Assembly (NCBI GenBank): GCA_011049595.1 | Contig: DRHN01000450.1 | Coordinates: 1 to 40,497 of the forward strand | Reading direction: 5' to 3' | Source: Spirochaetota bacterium | Lineage (GTDB): Bacteria; Spirochaetota; B62-G9; DRHN01 | Length of the DNA stretch: 40,497 nucleotides | Part shown: piece by piece, positions 1 through 9,094 of the stretch | How the letters are laid out: each line of letters starts with the position of its first letter | Numbering within the stretch: position 1 is the first letter of the stretch | The notes under the pieces: model-generated | Database searches by the model: none | What the model was told of the DNA's origin: nothing | The model's input: only the letters and a program-made list of their open reading frames with translations | Made by a program: the position numbers and the translations under genes

Positions 1-42
1 ATCCCGGCTTTTTTTATTTAAATGGTCTTTATTTAAATAGCC

Positions 43-1625
43 TTATGTCATAGTTTCTCTTATGCTTTTTACAATTCTCTTTACAGAAGGCATACATTCC
101 ATTTCGAGAGACGGGGCCATGGGGGGAGGAACATCGTAGCTCGACTCACCATGTGAGAATAAGCGACAACCGTGATATCTCCACCCTCTTTTACAACTCG
201 TGCTTCCCCGAAGGGGATTAAATATTCTTCCCGTTCAGGAACTACTGCCTTTTCAAGATAAACCCATTGATGCTCAATAAATATGACAGGGTTGTCATCA
301 CGAATAGCAGTTTTTAAAAGTCCTTTCATGTCATAAGCATTGGATGGGATAACTACCTTTAATCCGGGAAAATGAGTTAAAACAGACTCAAGGCTCTGGG
401 AATGCTGTCCCGCGTATCCCTTGCCGCCACCGATTGTCGTTCTTATGGTCAGGGGAATACTGTACTGTCCGCCGAACATAAATCTCGCTTTGGCGGCCTG
501 GTTACCGACCTGATCCATTGCCTGGAGAATAAAATCTATAAACATTATCTCAACAACTGGCCGCAATCCTGTCATTGCAGCACCGACACCTGTTCCGATA
601 ATCGCTGCCTCAGAAATCGCGGTATTAAAAATGCGTTGGGCGCCGAATATATCATATAGACCGAGGGTAGCGCTAAAAGCACCGCCATGCTCCGATATGT
701 CTTCGCCCCAGAGCACAACTCTTTTATCTCTCATCATTTCTTCAATCAGCGCCTCTGTTACAGCATGCCTGGCAAGTATCTTCCCCTCGTTATTCCTGGG
801 ATATTTTCGAGGGTTCCTTAGGATTTGCTTTGTTTTATAGTTAGAATCTATTTCATTTGCCTCAATAAGCACCGGACCTTCGCCCTTAATACACAGTTCC
901 CTTGCTCTTCTTACTGCCTCGCGAACACTCAGAACGTTCATTCCACAGATCGATTCAGCGTGCATTGAAACATCATTGTACGCGCAGCCCCTCTTTGCAA
1001 GCAGTTCAATACCGGTCACCTCGCCCTTCTGCTGGCCTGTGTATCCGTACTGATTATTTTCAACAAAATAGACCACCGGAAGCCCCTTTTTAAATTGAGC
1101 CATCGTGGCGAAATTCATCGCTTCGTGAGCGATTCCGTTATTCATAGAACCGTCACCCACGCAGCACAGGATAATTTTTTCCTGACCATAATGTGCTATC
1201 GTGAATGCCGCCCCGGTGGCTATTCCAAAACTCCCTCCGACGATCGCATTTGCGCCCATATTCCCAACGGAGAAATCCGCGATATGCATTCCCCCCCCTC
1301 TGCCCCTGCAATAGCCTTCCTCCTTTCCAATCAACTCAGCCATAGTTCTAAACAGGTGATAATCTACAGCTGCATCCAGGAGATTGTCGTATTGATCTGT
1401 GTCAAACAGGTTGGTTTTCGCGGATTCGATAAATTTATTAAGTTCATCTTCATTCATTTGATAGAGGGCAAACAACCCCTTACTTACACAATGCCCGTGA
1501 CCTCTATGTGTGCTGGTTATGTAATCTGATTTCATTAATGAAGATATTGCTCCTACAGCAGTCGCTTCCTGGTGCTCTGCAAGTCCTATCGAATCGTTAT
1601 TGAACAAGCCACTGGGGATCAGCAT
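43..1625 (-). pseudogene. Fused E1-alpha/E1-beta ThDP dehydrogenase, degraded by internal deletions
   Basis: This is a 2-oxoacid/acetoin dehydrogenase-type E1 with alpha and beta parts in one chain, which would decarboxylate a 2-oxo substrate on ThDP. The alpha part shows HRGHGH, GRGGGMHIADF and the ThDP motif GDGSMNNG; the beta part begins near ARHAVTEALIEE and includes GQHSQSLESV. Three pieces are missing. The N-terminal helix (usual IRRFEE region) is absent and the frame is closed by TAA just before the ATG at 1625. The alpha C-terminus is lost: the chain passes from GPVLIEA straight to a beta-linker-like segment, without the usual TYR..GHS region. In beta the chain runs from VVAYSHMVSRA into a shifted frame that stops at 81. 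The true beta C-terminus (DVPPPMAPSLE..PSVKRIV) is readable in another frame down to 43, with roughly 95 residues lost. Intact family members are about 800 residues (from memory). It is last in operon 1 and overlaps the HD gene. Probably non-functional. Confidence 0.8.
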
Positions 1626-2250
1626 AATCCTTTAATTCTGCATTAAGACGATTTGATCTCTCCAAAACAGGATGGGAAATAATTATGGGATCTTTGCTCA
1701 AAGGACCGGCGATGCTCTTCAATAAGTCAAAAAATCCCTTTGCCGGAGCTTCAGGGTCATTCCAAAGATCCAACCCGAGACCGGCGACGAGAAAGACAAG
1801 GCCGTCAGCGTACATCACGGCTTTTTCTTCCCATGTAACAGGAACGACATCTTCAGCTGGAAGAGGAAGGATCCCGAGCTGGGCTCTTTCATCAAGGTTA
1901 ACTGCGATCAATTCGTGTCGTAAGATGATCATTTGAACCTCATAATTAAATCCCATCTCCTTTGCTATCTCAGCACCATACATGCCGTGTAGAACAACAT
2001 CCTCCGGCACTTCAAATTCTTTTTTACCGAGAATAGAAACGGTTATTGGTTTTCCTTTGCACCTTGTAAAACCTGCATCATGTATCAATGCCCCGGACAT
2101 AATATTGGTATGATCAAGGCTGACTCCCTCTTTTGCCTCAATTCTCGCTGCGATTTTTAGCGCCAGATCACAAACCTGACCTCCATGCTCGATCCTCTCA
2201 TCAGGGATTTCCTTGTCCTTCATTTTTCTTATTACATCGATTCTGTCCAT
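1597..2250 (-). CDS. HD-domain phosphohydrolase-like protein
   Basis: This 217-residue protein belongs to the HD superfamily of metal-dependent phosphohydrolases. The first metal-ligand His is in the RIEHGG region near residue 22 and the HD doublet is LIHDAG near residues 57-58; further His residues lie in VLHGMYGAEIA and ILRHE. The start at 2250 has a strong GAGGAGG Shine-Dalgarno. It follows the threonine-dehydrogenase-like gene by 9 bases. The last codons (PQWLVQ) are read from DNA that, in another frame, encodes the start of the broken E1, so the original 3' end may have been lost in the same deletion that removed the E1 N-terminus. The substrate is unknown. A role in removing phosphorylated or nucleotide-like metabolites in the operon is only a guess. 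Confidence 0.75.
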   Translation of the reverse strand: MDRIDVIRKMKDKEIPDERIEHGGQVCDLALKIAARIEAKEGVSLDHTNIMSGALIHDAGFTRCKGKPITVSILGKKEFEVPEDVVLHGMYGAEIAKEMGFNYEVQMIILRHELIAVNLDERAQLGILPLPAEDVVPVTWEEKAVMYADGLVFLVAGLGLDLWNDPEAPAKGFFDLLKSIAGPLSKDPIIISHPVLERSNRLNAELKDYADPQWLVQ

Positions 2251-2259
2251 ACAACCTCC

Positions 2260-3300
2260 TCAGGAGATTTTAATTATAGCTTTTCCGCATTTTCCCTCCT
2301 GTGCTGTTAGAATTGCCTTTTCGGTTTCTTCAAGAGGAAATTCATGGGTCAAAACATCTTTTACATTTATCTTTCCACTCTGCATGAGATTTTCCGCCTG
2401 ATACCAGCTTTCAAACATCTCTCTTCCTGTAACTCCATAGACAGTTGCCTCTTTATACGTTATATTATTTACAAAATCAAGGCTGACCTCTCTGGAGTGC
2501 AGTCCTATAATACATATTCTCCCGCTTTTTCGCAGCAATTCAAATCCCATTCTTGTCGCTTCCGGAGAGCCTGCTAATTCTATCACGACATCGGCGCCGT
2601 ATCCTTTTGTTTTGTCCTTTACTATTTCTACTATTTTATCCCGGTGGGGATTCAATGCAATCACGTTATCGCTCAGCTTTTGAGCTATTTTCAAACGATA
2701 ATCGTTTATATCAATAGCAAAAACAGGTGAAGCACCACAGACGGAAGCAACATTGACCGCAAATAGGCCAATGGGGCCGCAACCGAAAATTGCAGTAGAA
2801 CAGCCGCCTATTTTATCCTTTAATACCCCATGTACCGCGATCGTGAAAGGCTCATAAATCGCGCCAATATCATGGGGCGTATCCGCCGGTAACTTATAGG
2901 CACAAATTTCAGGAATCTTCGTGTACTGCGCAAACGCCCCATCTGTGTGAACACCAACTATTTTCATATCCTGGCAAATATGCTGTTTTCCTGTTCTACA
3001 CAACATGCAGGTACCGCATGGAATATGGGTCTCACCCGCTACCAGATCTCCGGTTTTTACAAGGGAAACATTTGAACCGACATCCACAACCTCGCCGCAG
3101 AATTCATGACCGATTATTATCGGATTTTTCGCGTGTACGTTATCACACCAATCATTCCAGTTGTACAGGTGGATATCAGATCCGCAAACAGCAGCTGATC
3201 TTACTTTTATTAGAACTTCGTTGTCTGAGATTACCGGCTCCGGGAGCTCTCTTATTTCAATACCTTTGCTCCGATCTGCTTTATAGACTGCTTTCATCAT
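2260..3300 (-). CDS. Zinc-dependent alcohol dehydrogenase, threonine 3-dehydrogenase-like
   Basis: This 346-residue medium-chain dehydrogenase would oxidise a secondary alcohol with NAD(P). The catalytic zinc site is visible as CGSDIH (Cys38 region) and GHEFCGEV (His/Glu pair). The structural zinc site is the CGTCMLCRTGKQHIC cluster near residues 97-111. The Rossmann glycine motif is GCGPIG near residue 174. The C-terminal GREMFESWY and the following region resemble L-threonine 3-dehydrogenase (Tdh) more than sorbitol dehydrogenase. No Kbl (2-amino-3-ketobutyrate ligase) gene is nearby, and the neighbours are sugar-acid genes (PdxA2, DUF1537 kinase), so a polyol or sugar-acid substrate is at least as likely as threonine. 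The start has a GAGGA site 8 bases upstream. It lies between pdxA2 and the HD gene in operon 1. Confidence 0.85.
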   Translation of the reverse strand: MMKAVYKADRSKGIEIRELPEPVISDNEVLIKVRSAAVCGSDIHLYNWNDWCDNVHAKNPIIIGHEFCGEVVDVGSNVSLVKTGDLVAGETHIPCGTCMLCRTGKQHICQDMKIVGVHTDGAFAQYTKIPEICAYKLPADTPHDIGAIYEPFTIAVHGVLKDKIGGCSTAIFGCGPIGLFAVNVASVCGASPVFAIDINDYRLKIAQKLSDNVIALNPHRDKIVEIVKDKTKGYGADVVIELAGSPEATRMGFELLRKSGRICIIGLHSREVSLDFVNNITYKEATVYGVTGREMFESWYQAENLMQSGKINVKDVLTHEFPLEETEKAILTAQEGKCGKAIIKIS

Positions 3301-3323
3301 ACTATCTTCCTCTTAAAAATTTA

Positions 3324-4349
3324 TCATTTTCTTTTTGATAATTTTACGGCCATTTCGATTGCCTCCACCATGCTTTTCTCGTTCGCCCTGCCTTCACCCG
3401 CTTTTCCAAATGCAACTCCATGGTCTACAGAGGTCCGTATCACCGGCAAACCGACAGTTGTATTTACACCGCTCATGGATGACCACCTGTTAGTGCGACT
3501 GTCATATACAAATCCTTTGAATTTCATCGGAATATGTCCCTGGTCATGATACATTACCACAGCGATATCGTACTGTTTACCCCTTAATTTAGAGAAAAGT
3601 GTATCCGGAGGGACAGGCCCTTCGACATTGATATTTTCATTTCTTGCCAGTTCTATTGCCGGTATTATTTCATTTATCTCCTCATCTCCAAAAAGCCCAC
3701 CCTCACCGGCATGGGGATTCAATCCCGCTACGGCAATTTTAGGTTTTTCAATCCCCAAATCACGCAGTGTTTGATCAGCGAGCCGTATCACAGTCAAAAC
3801 CCTCTCCTTTTTAACCCTGTCACATGCCTCCCTTAATGAGACATGTGTGGATACATGAATCACACTCATATCCTCATCCGAGATTATCATGGCATAATCT
3901 TTTGATTTAGTCTTTTCGGCAAAAATTTCAGTGTGCCCGGAATAATGAAACCCGGCAGCCGAAATAGCTTCTTTATGTATTGGGCCGGTAACCACAGCAT
4001 CTACTTTTTTTCCAACCGCCAGATCGATAGCCTTTAGAATATATTCCATGGAAGCCCTTCCTGCTTCGGCATTCACTTTCCCATACTTAAAATCATCAAG
4101 GCCGATGTTGTTTAAATCCATCAAATCTATCGATCCAAAATCCCCGGTTACTTCATCAACATTTTCCACTATATGTAATTTTAAGTTAGAGGGAATAAAA
4201 TTCAGAGCGTCTTTCATTACCGTACTACTACCAATTACCAGCGGTTTCGATATCCTGTATACATCTTCACTGCTCAGTGATTTTACAATTATTTCCGCCC
4301 CGATACCCGCCGGATCGCCCATCGTTATGCTTATTAGTGGTTTTTTCAT
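3324..4349 (-). CDS. pdxA2: PdxA2-like 4-phospho-tetronate / 4-hydroxythreonine-4-phosphate dehydrogenase
   Basis: This 341-residue member of the PdxA family is a metal- and NAD-dependent enzyme that oxidises and then decarboxylates a 4-phosphorylated C4 acid. Visible motifs are ITMGDPAGIGAE at the N-terminus, TGPIHKEAI, SGHTEIFAEKT, NPHAGEGGLFG and MYHDQGHIPMK, which carry the metal-binding His and Asp residues. Length is normal. In pyridoxal synthesis PdxA works on 4-phosphohydroxythreonine. The PdxA2 branch instead acts with DUF1537 kinases on threonate or erythronate 4-phosphate, giving dihydroxyacetone phosphate and CO2. The gene directly follows a DUF1537 kinase (16 bases apart) in a sugar operon with no other pdx genes, so the catabolic role is favoured. 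The exact stereoisomer cannot be read from the sequence. Confidence 0.88.
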   Translation of the reverse strand: MKKPLISITMGDPAGIGAEIIVKSLSSEDVYRISKPLVIGSSTVMKDALNFIPSNLKLHIVENVDEVTGDFGSIDLMDLNNIGLDDFKYGKVNAEAGRASMEYILKAIDLAVGKKVDAVVTGPIHKEAISAAGFHYSGHTEIFAEKTKSKDYAMIISDEDMSVIHVSTHVSLREACDRVKKERVLTVIRLADQTLRDLGIEKPKIAVAGLNPHAGEGGLFGDEEINEIIPAIELARNENINVEGPVPPDTLFSKLRGKQYDIAVVMYHDQGHIPMKFKGFVYDSRTNRWSSMSGVNTTVGLPVIRTSVDHGVAFGKAGEGRANEKSMVEAIEMAVKLSKRK

Positions 4350-4365
4350 GGGTTGATTGTAAAGG

Positions 4366-5673
4366 CTATGTCAACACCTGTCTCCTTTGTCCTATATTGA
4401 GTGACATCTTATCAATAATTTCAAAAAGCGTATCTTCCTCGCCGAATCCGCCCGCTTTTGTTACTAACTTTAATTGTAAATCCCCAAAATCTACCATTGA
4501 CACGGGAATACCTGGAAAAAGTTCATCCAGGATGTATAAATTATGTAAATCCAGAGCCGAGCAAACCCCTAAAGCAGTATCACCACCACTCAATATTAAG
4601 CTCCTGACTGAGCTTTTTCGAACAACGGCAGCGGTAAGCTCACCCAGGAAATTCCTTATTGTTAATTCAAGTTCTCTAGCTTTTAGCCCGTGTTTTTTGA
4701 CCAGCTTTTCATTTATTTTCATTTTTTCAGTATTGAGAGGGTCAGTATGTATTACTACATCCCGTCTCTCATTCAATGCCTTGACTGATTTACCGCTGTA
4801 CTCTTCAATTGCCGATGCCCGCCCGGCAAAAATTGTTTCCAGATCAACAATCACCTCACAAAATTCAACCCTCCCCTTAAGGTAATCTATTTGAGATTTC
4901 ATAACCGGCTGCCTCGTCGCGCAAACCGCCAAGACCGGTCTTTCATTATCAAGTGCTTTTATCTTACTATTTACATGGCCTTTATTCATTCCTAATAGAT
5001 GATTTGCGAGACCGGCAGAACCTGAATATAGAATTGAGCCGTCAAATTTAAAACTGCTCTTTATTATATTTTGAAGATGTGTTTCATCCGCGGCATCAAT
5101 TACAACGATCTTAATCCCTTTTTCATACAGTTCTTTTATCTTTTCAAGAATAACATCAGGGCCCTTTGCAACGTCTTTTAATTCAATTCTCGACACAGGC
5201 AGGTCTGTTTGCCTTTCAAGAAGAGAAGGTATATAAGAAGCTTCCCCTGGTTCTATATCTTCATTGCCATAATTACTGAGTTCAAGGATAGTTCCCTGTA
5301 CAATAAGATAACCGCCGACAGTAATTCTCTTGTTAAAGGAAAAGGTGGGAGAAAAAATACATATATCCATCTGTAAAAAATTCATTATTTCTTCTATCTC
5401 GGCCCCGATACAGCCCCTCAGGGTTGAATCAACCTTTTTATACACGATGTCATTTTTTCCCGGATTTAGTTTCTCCAATACTTGTTTCACTCTTTTTCTT
5501 GCTATTGAAGGCTCTATCTCGCGGGTTTCAATGTCCACTACCATGACGTCCGTATCTTCAATCAAAATGGGCGAGTTATTTATTATTGAAACGACTGTTC
5601 TGTATCCCCTTTTAGAAAATTGAACCCCGGTATCATTCGCTCCTGTAAGATCATCAGCAATAATATATATCAT
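4366..5673 (-). CDS. Four-carbon acid sugar kinase family protein (DUF1537)
   Basis: This 435-residue DUF1537 kinase phosphorylates C4 (or branched C5) sugar acids with ATP. The N-terminal domain begins IIADDLTGANDTGVQF, the family's substrate-side motif, and continues with YKKVDSTLRGCIGAE. The C-terminal nucleotide-binding part includes YSGSAGLANHL and LILSGGDTALGVCSAL. Length and domain order are typical. Characterised members include D-threonate, D-erythronate, 3-oxo-tetronate and 3-oxo-isoapionate kinases. Paired here with PdxA2 it most resembles the threonate/erythronate route to dihydroxyacetone phosphate. The SAF oxidoreductase immediately upstream could supply its substrate. Which acid is used cannot be decided from sequence alone. 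Confidence 0.9.
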   Translation of the reverse strand: MIYIIADDLTGANDTGVQFSKRGYRTVVSIINNSPILIEDTDVMVVDIETREIEPSIARKRVKQVLEKLNPGKNDIVYKKVDSTLRGCIGAEIEEIMNFLQMDICIFSPTFSFNKRITVGGYLIVQGTILELSNYGNEDIEPGEASYIPSLLERQTDLPVSRIELKDVAKGPDVILEKIKELYEKGIKIVVIDAADETHLQNIIKSSFKFDGSILYSGSAGLANHLLGMNKGHVNSKIKALDNERPVLAVCATRQPVMKSQIDYLKGRVEFCEVIVDLETIFAGRASAIEEYSGKSVKALNERRDVVIHTDPLNTEKMKINEKLVKKHGLKARELELTIRNFLGELTAAVVRKSSVRSLILSGGDTALGVCSALDLHNLYILDELFPGIPVSMVDFGDLQLKLVTKAGGFGEEDTLFEIIDKMSLNIGQRRQVLT

Positions 5674-5768
5674 CCAATAAACCTAACCTTTCCTCAAACC
5701 ATTGTTTGCTTTCGAGTCGAACCAGCTTATAACTGTTTCTCCGATATATCGAGAAATATTAGACCGGG

Positions 5769-7100
5769 TCAAACTTTCACAGGGCTGACCTTATCCTGAA
5801 GCATACGAAGATGATAAAGCATAGAATCAACCTTTGGGGCGATTGAATCATATGTGACAATTTGGTCCTTTTTTATATCTTTTATCAGCGCGGCACCTTC
5901 CAGAAGACCAAAGGGAACACTATCGTCCTTTTTTGCAGTGTCCGCCAGTTCATTTAAAGCGTACATCATATAATTATTTTTTATTATCGTCCCGGTTTTT
6001 ATATCAAATTTAGCAGCACCGACAACCTCGGAGAGAAGCCCAAACCTTGGTACAACTGTAGGTTCATGATCTTCAACAGCCCAAACAATAGAAAGAGGAA
6101 GCTCATTTGAAGCAAGGTGATATGGTGTATAAAAGGTATAATAATCCCCGGAGTGTATAACGTTCCAGTATTCAAGATCCCTTTTAAGTTGCGGGTGCTG
6201 GGTGCGCAGTAAAACAAAAACACCGGGTGAAACACTGTTCACAAAATCCACCGAGCCATCCGGCAGGAGTAAAGGCCGGGCATAATCTACAACACCACGT
6301 TTGTTCAACAGACCGCCTTCACTTTTCAAACAGAACAGCTTTGCAATATCCTGGATCCCGGCTGCCGGGCCGTGCATGCCCCTTATATCAGGGATTAACC
6401 CTGTTGCATTTGATATGCACGACATTTCAATCGAAGTTTTGGTACCGTCACGAAATGTAACAAGTATTTCAGGGTTAATATCTAAAATCCTTCCATCCTC
6501 CTCGACAGTATCGGGTGTTGCGTATCTGTCCATTTTTGCAAGGCTTACAGGGCTTTTGCCCACTGCAACCACTTCCAATCCCAACCCGCCCCAGCGATCG
6601 ACAAGCTCTGTGATAAGCCCGGGCTCATCCCCACTGGACACGGAATATATCACACCTGCATTTTCGGCCATATGGTGAAGGATCGGGCCTATAACGACAT
6701 CAGTTTCCACGTTAAGCAGTATGACATTCTTTCCCCCCTGGATCGAACGGAAAGCAACCTGAGCCCCAATTTCCGGTATACCGGTACCGCCGACAACACA
6801 ATCAATAGAAAGCTCCGGCAATATTTCAAAGGTTTCTGTTACAGCGGGTTTCCCTTTATTAATCGCGTCATTTGCCTCACCCGGATTGTTGGTTATGACT
6901 ATGTCCCCGCGTTTTACACCGTTGATTTCATAAGCGCGGACGGCCATTTCAACTTTGATGTCGCAGATGATTGCATTTACAATCCCTACCATCGAATCCG
7001 TCTGGCAGATAGCGCCGGTATTCATGCGCCCGGCACCAACCCAGCCCACCCTTATCGGATTCCCCTCAGCCTTTCTCCGCTCCAGCTTGACAGATATCAC
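5769..7100 (-). CDS. NAD(P)-dependent homoserine-dehydrogenase-like oxidoreductase with C-terminal SAF domain
   Basis: This 443-residue protein has an N-terminal Rossmann fold (VGWVGAGRMNTG, about residues 19-30), a homoserine-dehydrogenase-like middle (GGTGIPEIGAQVAF; NVETDVVIGPIL; SSGDEPGLITEL) and a C-terminal SAF-like region (about residues 360-440, from KFDIKTGTIIKNNYM). This matches the group described as predicted homoserine dehydrogenase with a SAF domain. The reaction is not established to my knowledge. Its position directly before a DUF1537 kinase and PdxA2 suggests oxidation or isomerisation of a sugar acid or polyol derivative. The start is GTG at 7100 behind a GGGGAGAAG site. It sits between the split transketolase and the kinase in operon 1. 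Confidence 0.78.
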   Translation of the reverse strand: MISVKLERRKAEGNPIRVGWVGAGRMNTGAICQTDSMVGIVNAIICDIKVEMAVRAYEINGVKRGDIVITNNPGEANDAINKGKPAVTETFEILPELSIDCVVGGTGIPEIGAQVAFRSIQGGKNVILLNVETDVVIGPILHHMAENAGVIYSVSSGDEPGLITELVDRWGGLGLEVVAVGKSPVSLAKMDRYATPDTVEEDGRILDINPEILVTFRDGTKTSIEMSCISNATGLIPDIRGMHGPAAGIQDIAKLFCLKSEGGLLNKRGVVDYARPLLLPDGSVDFVNSVSPGVFVLLRTQHPQLKRDLEYWNVIHSGDYYTFYTPYHLASNELPLSIVWAVEDHEPTVVPRFGLLSEVVGAAKFDIKTGTIIKNNYMMYALNELADTAKKDDSVPFGLLEGAALIKDIKKDQIVTYDSIAPKVDSMLYHLRMLQDKVSPVKV

Positions 7101-7165
7101 TTTCTTTTCTTCTCCCCGATTTCAAAAAGTACTTAATTTATTCTTTTCGATTACCAGGCACGATA

Positions 7166-8110
7166 TTACCGGTCCCGCTTTTGGAGCAGTATTTTCGCAC
7201 TTCTGGAAATATTCTCAGCTGTTAGACCGAACTTTTCAAAGAGATCACCATACAAACATGATTCGCCAAAGCAATCCGGAACTCCTATTCTATACAATCT
7301 CCCTTTCCCGTATTCAGCCAGAACTTCAGCCACCGCGCTGCCCAGACCGCCGATAACTGAATGGTCCTCGGATGAAACTATACCGGCCGTCTCTTCAGCC
7401 GCCGAGATTATCGTTTCTTTATCAATGGGTTTTATGGTTGACATGTTGATCACACGTGCAGAAATCCCATCCCTGTCCAGATCTGCTGCCGCGGAAAGTG
7501 ATATTTCAACCATTATTCCACAGGCTATTAACGTTACATCATTCCCCTGCTGCAATACTTGTGCCTTACCCAGTTTCATTTCATAATCCTGTGGAAGTAT
7601 TGCAGGTATTGCGTGCCGTATAAGCCTCACATAGACAGGGCCTTCAGTAGAGTATGCAATGACCGTAGCCTGTTTTGCTTCAAGAGGATCACATGGCACC
7701 AGCACCTTAAAGTTCGGAAGCCCCCGCATAAGGGATATATCTTCACACGACTGGTGTGTCGGCCCATCCTGGCCGACACTGATGCCGCTGTAGCCCCCTA
7801 TCACTTTAACGCTCAGATTTGGGTATGCGACTGATTGTCTGATCTGATCATAGGTCCTGCCGGTGGCGAATGTTGCTATGGTCCCGGCGAATGGGATTTT
7901 CCCTGCCGACGCCAGCCCGGCAGACACACCGATCATGTTCTGCTCCGCGATACCAACGTCAATATGCCGATCGGGATATTTATCCTTTAAGAATTTTGTT
8001 CCCATGCGTATCGCCACATCCGCGTCGACCGCGATAATTCGATCGTCTTTTTCAGCAAGCTCAAAAAGCTTTTCACCGTAGGCGTCAGCCTGTTTCATCA
8101 TATCACTCAT
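7166..8110 (-). CDS. Transketolase C-terminal subunit (split transketolase)
   Basis: This protein of about 314 residues carries the pyrimidine-binding and C-terminal domains of a two-gene transketolase. Motifs include VDADVAIRMGTKF, HIDVGIAEQNMIGVSAGLASAGK (with the catalytic Glu of the PYR domain), GYSGISVGQDGPTHQ and LIACGIMVEISLSAA. It transfers two-carbon ketol units together with the N-terminal subunit encoded just upstream. I place the start at ATG 8110, which overlaps the upstream stop as ATGAGTGA and has an AGGGGGTGG site in front; a GTG at 8119 is the alternative. The overlap implies coupled translation and equal subunit amounts. Split transketolases are used in several sugar pathways, for example for apulose 4-phosphate, so this copy is likely dedicated to the operon's substrate. 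Confidence 0.9.
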   Translation of the reverse strand: MSDMMKQADAYGEKLFELAEKDDRIIAVDADVAIRMGTKFLKDKYPDRHIDVGIAEQNMIGVSAGLASAGKIPFAGTIATFATGRTYDQIRQSVAYPNLSVKVIGGYSGISVGQDGPTHQSCEDISLMRGLPNFKVLVPCDPLEAKQATVIAYSTEGPVYVRLIRHAIPAILPQDYEMKLGKAQVLQQGNDVTLIACGIMVEISLSAAADLDRDGISARVINMSTIKPIDKETIISAAEETAGIVSSEDHSVIGGLGSAVAEVLAEYGKGRLYRIGVPDCFGESCLYGDLFEKFGLTAENISRSAKILLQKRDR

Positions 8111-8978
8111 TGAGACCACCCCCTGACCAGTTTAGCTCGGCAAGGGCCAGGGCCAGCTGGTCATCCGTTACCGGCTTCGCGTGCCATTCCATTCTATTTT
8201 CCATAAAAGAGACCCCTTTCCCCTTTACCGTACGGGCCAGAATTACTTTCGGTCTGCCCTTTTTCTTACCCTTCAACGTTTGAAAGGTTTTATAAATTTC
8301 ATGTATGTTGTGCCCGTCTATTTCTGTTGTATCCCAGCCAAAAACCTTCCATTTTTCCTCCAGGTCGCCGAGGGGCATAATTTCATCAACAGGCCCATCA
8401 TTCTGGATCCCATTCCAATCCACTATCGCGATTAAATTATCGAGTCTGTATTTTGACGCCGTCATAATAGCTTCCCATATCTGCCCTTCATCGTGCTCTC
8501 CGTCAGACAGCAGTGAAAACACGTTGTAAGATTTTTTATCTATTTTCCCGGCAATAGCCATACCCACCGCGGCAGACAACCCCTGCCCCAGAGACCCTGT
8601 GGTCATATCCAAACCCGGGGTCTTTCTCATATCAGGATGACCCTGGAGAATGCTTCCCGGTTGTCGAAGTGTTGCTAATTTTGATCTTGGAAAATACCCC
8701 CTTTCAGCAAGGGCTGCATACACCGCAGGCACCCCATGCCCTTTGGAAAGAACAAAACGGTCCCTGTCGGGCCAATCCGGTTTTTCGGGGTCGATATTCA
8801 TCACCCCGAAGTATAACACGGCAATTATGTCAGCAGCGGAAAGGGACCCTCCGGGATGGCCGGGATGATCGGTTGGAGCGGAGTTTATCATCTGCAATAT
8901 TCGAACTCTAATAGCGGCAGCCCTACCGGCAAGTTTATCTACTGTTTCATCACCGGAAGCTAAACGGTTTTTTGCCAT
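8103..8978 (-). CDS. Transketolase N-terminal subunit (split transketolase)
   Basis: This 291-residue protein holds the ThDP diphosphate-binding domain of transketolase. It shows GHPGGSLSAADIIAVLYFG near residues 40-58, RFVLSKGHGVPAVYAAL, TTGSLGQGLSAAVGMA and the ThDP/Mg motif LLSDGEHDEGQIWEA. A second Asn-containing loop (VDWNGIQNDG) and DGHNIHEI complete the site. It works as a heterodimer half with the downstream C-terminal subunit, with which it overlaps by 8 bases. Length is normal for split N-halves. The start ATG at 8978 has only a weak AGGG site. Substrates cannot be told from sequence; the surrounding polyol dehydrogenases and kinases suggest ketose phosphates derived from the imported sugar. 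Confidence 0.9.
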   Translation of the reverse strand: MAKNRLASGDETVDKLAGRAAAIRVRILQMINSAPTDHPGHPGGSLSAADIIAVLYFGVMNIDPEKPDWPDRDRFVLSKGHGVPAVYAALAERGYFPRSKLATLRQPGSILQGHPDMRKTPGLDMTTGSLGQGLSAAVGMAIAGKIDKKSYNVFSLLSDGEHDEGQIWEAIMTASKYRLDNLIAIVDWNGIQNDGPVDEIMPLGDLEEKWKVFGWDTTEIDGHNIHEIYKTFQTLKGKKKGRPKVILARTVKGKGVSFMENRMEWHAKPVTDDQLALALAELNWSGGGLNE

Positions 8979-9001
8979 TGATATAACCCTACTTAATAAA
9001 T

Positions 9002-9048
9002 TTATAATTAGTTCCTGGTGACTATTCCAGGTTTTCCTGGCTGATTAG
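9002..9048 (+). repeat. Small hairpin repeat resembling the one at 36.87 kb
   Basis: In the 116-base gap between the transketolase and SDR genes the sequence AATTAGTTCCTGGTGA is followed by a short CCTGG/CCAGG inverted repeat and then CTGATTAGT. The same arrangement (TTAGTTCTTGGTGA, hairpin, then CTAATTAGT) occurs near 36868. It may be a small interspersed repeat, although the match is short. Confidence 0.35.
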
Positions 9049-9094
9049 TATTTTAATAATAATTGCTGACAATTATTTTCAGTTTCAGCGGCAT

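Noticed and set aside
1-42. Possible terminator after the broken E1 (AT-rich with an AAAAAAAGCC tail)
   Set aside because: The only pairing is a weak GGCT/AGCC stem around a long AT loop, and the window ends here.
2260-3300. Calling this L-threonine 3-dehydrogenase (tdh)
   Set aside because: The C-terminal motif resembles Tdh, but no kbl partner is present and the operon is for sugar acids, so only a family-level name is given.
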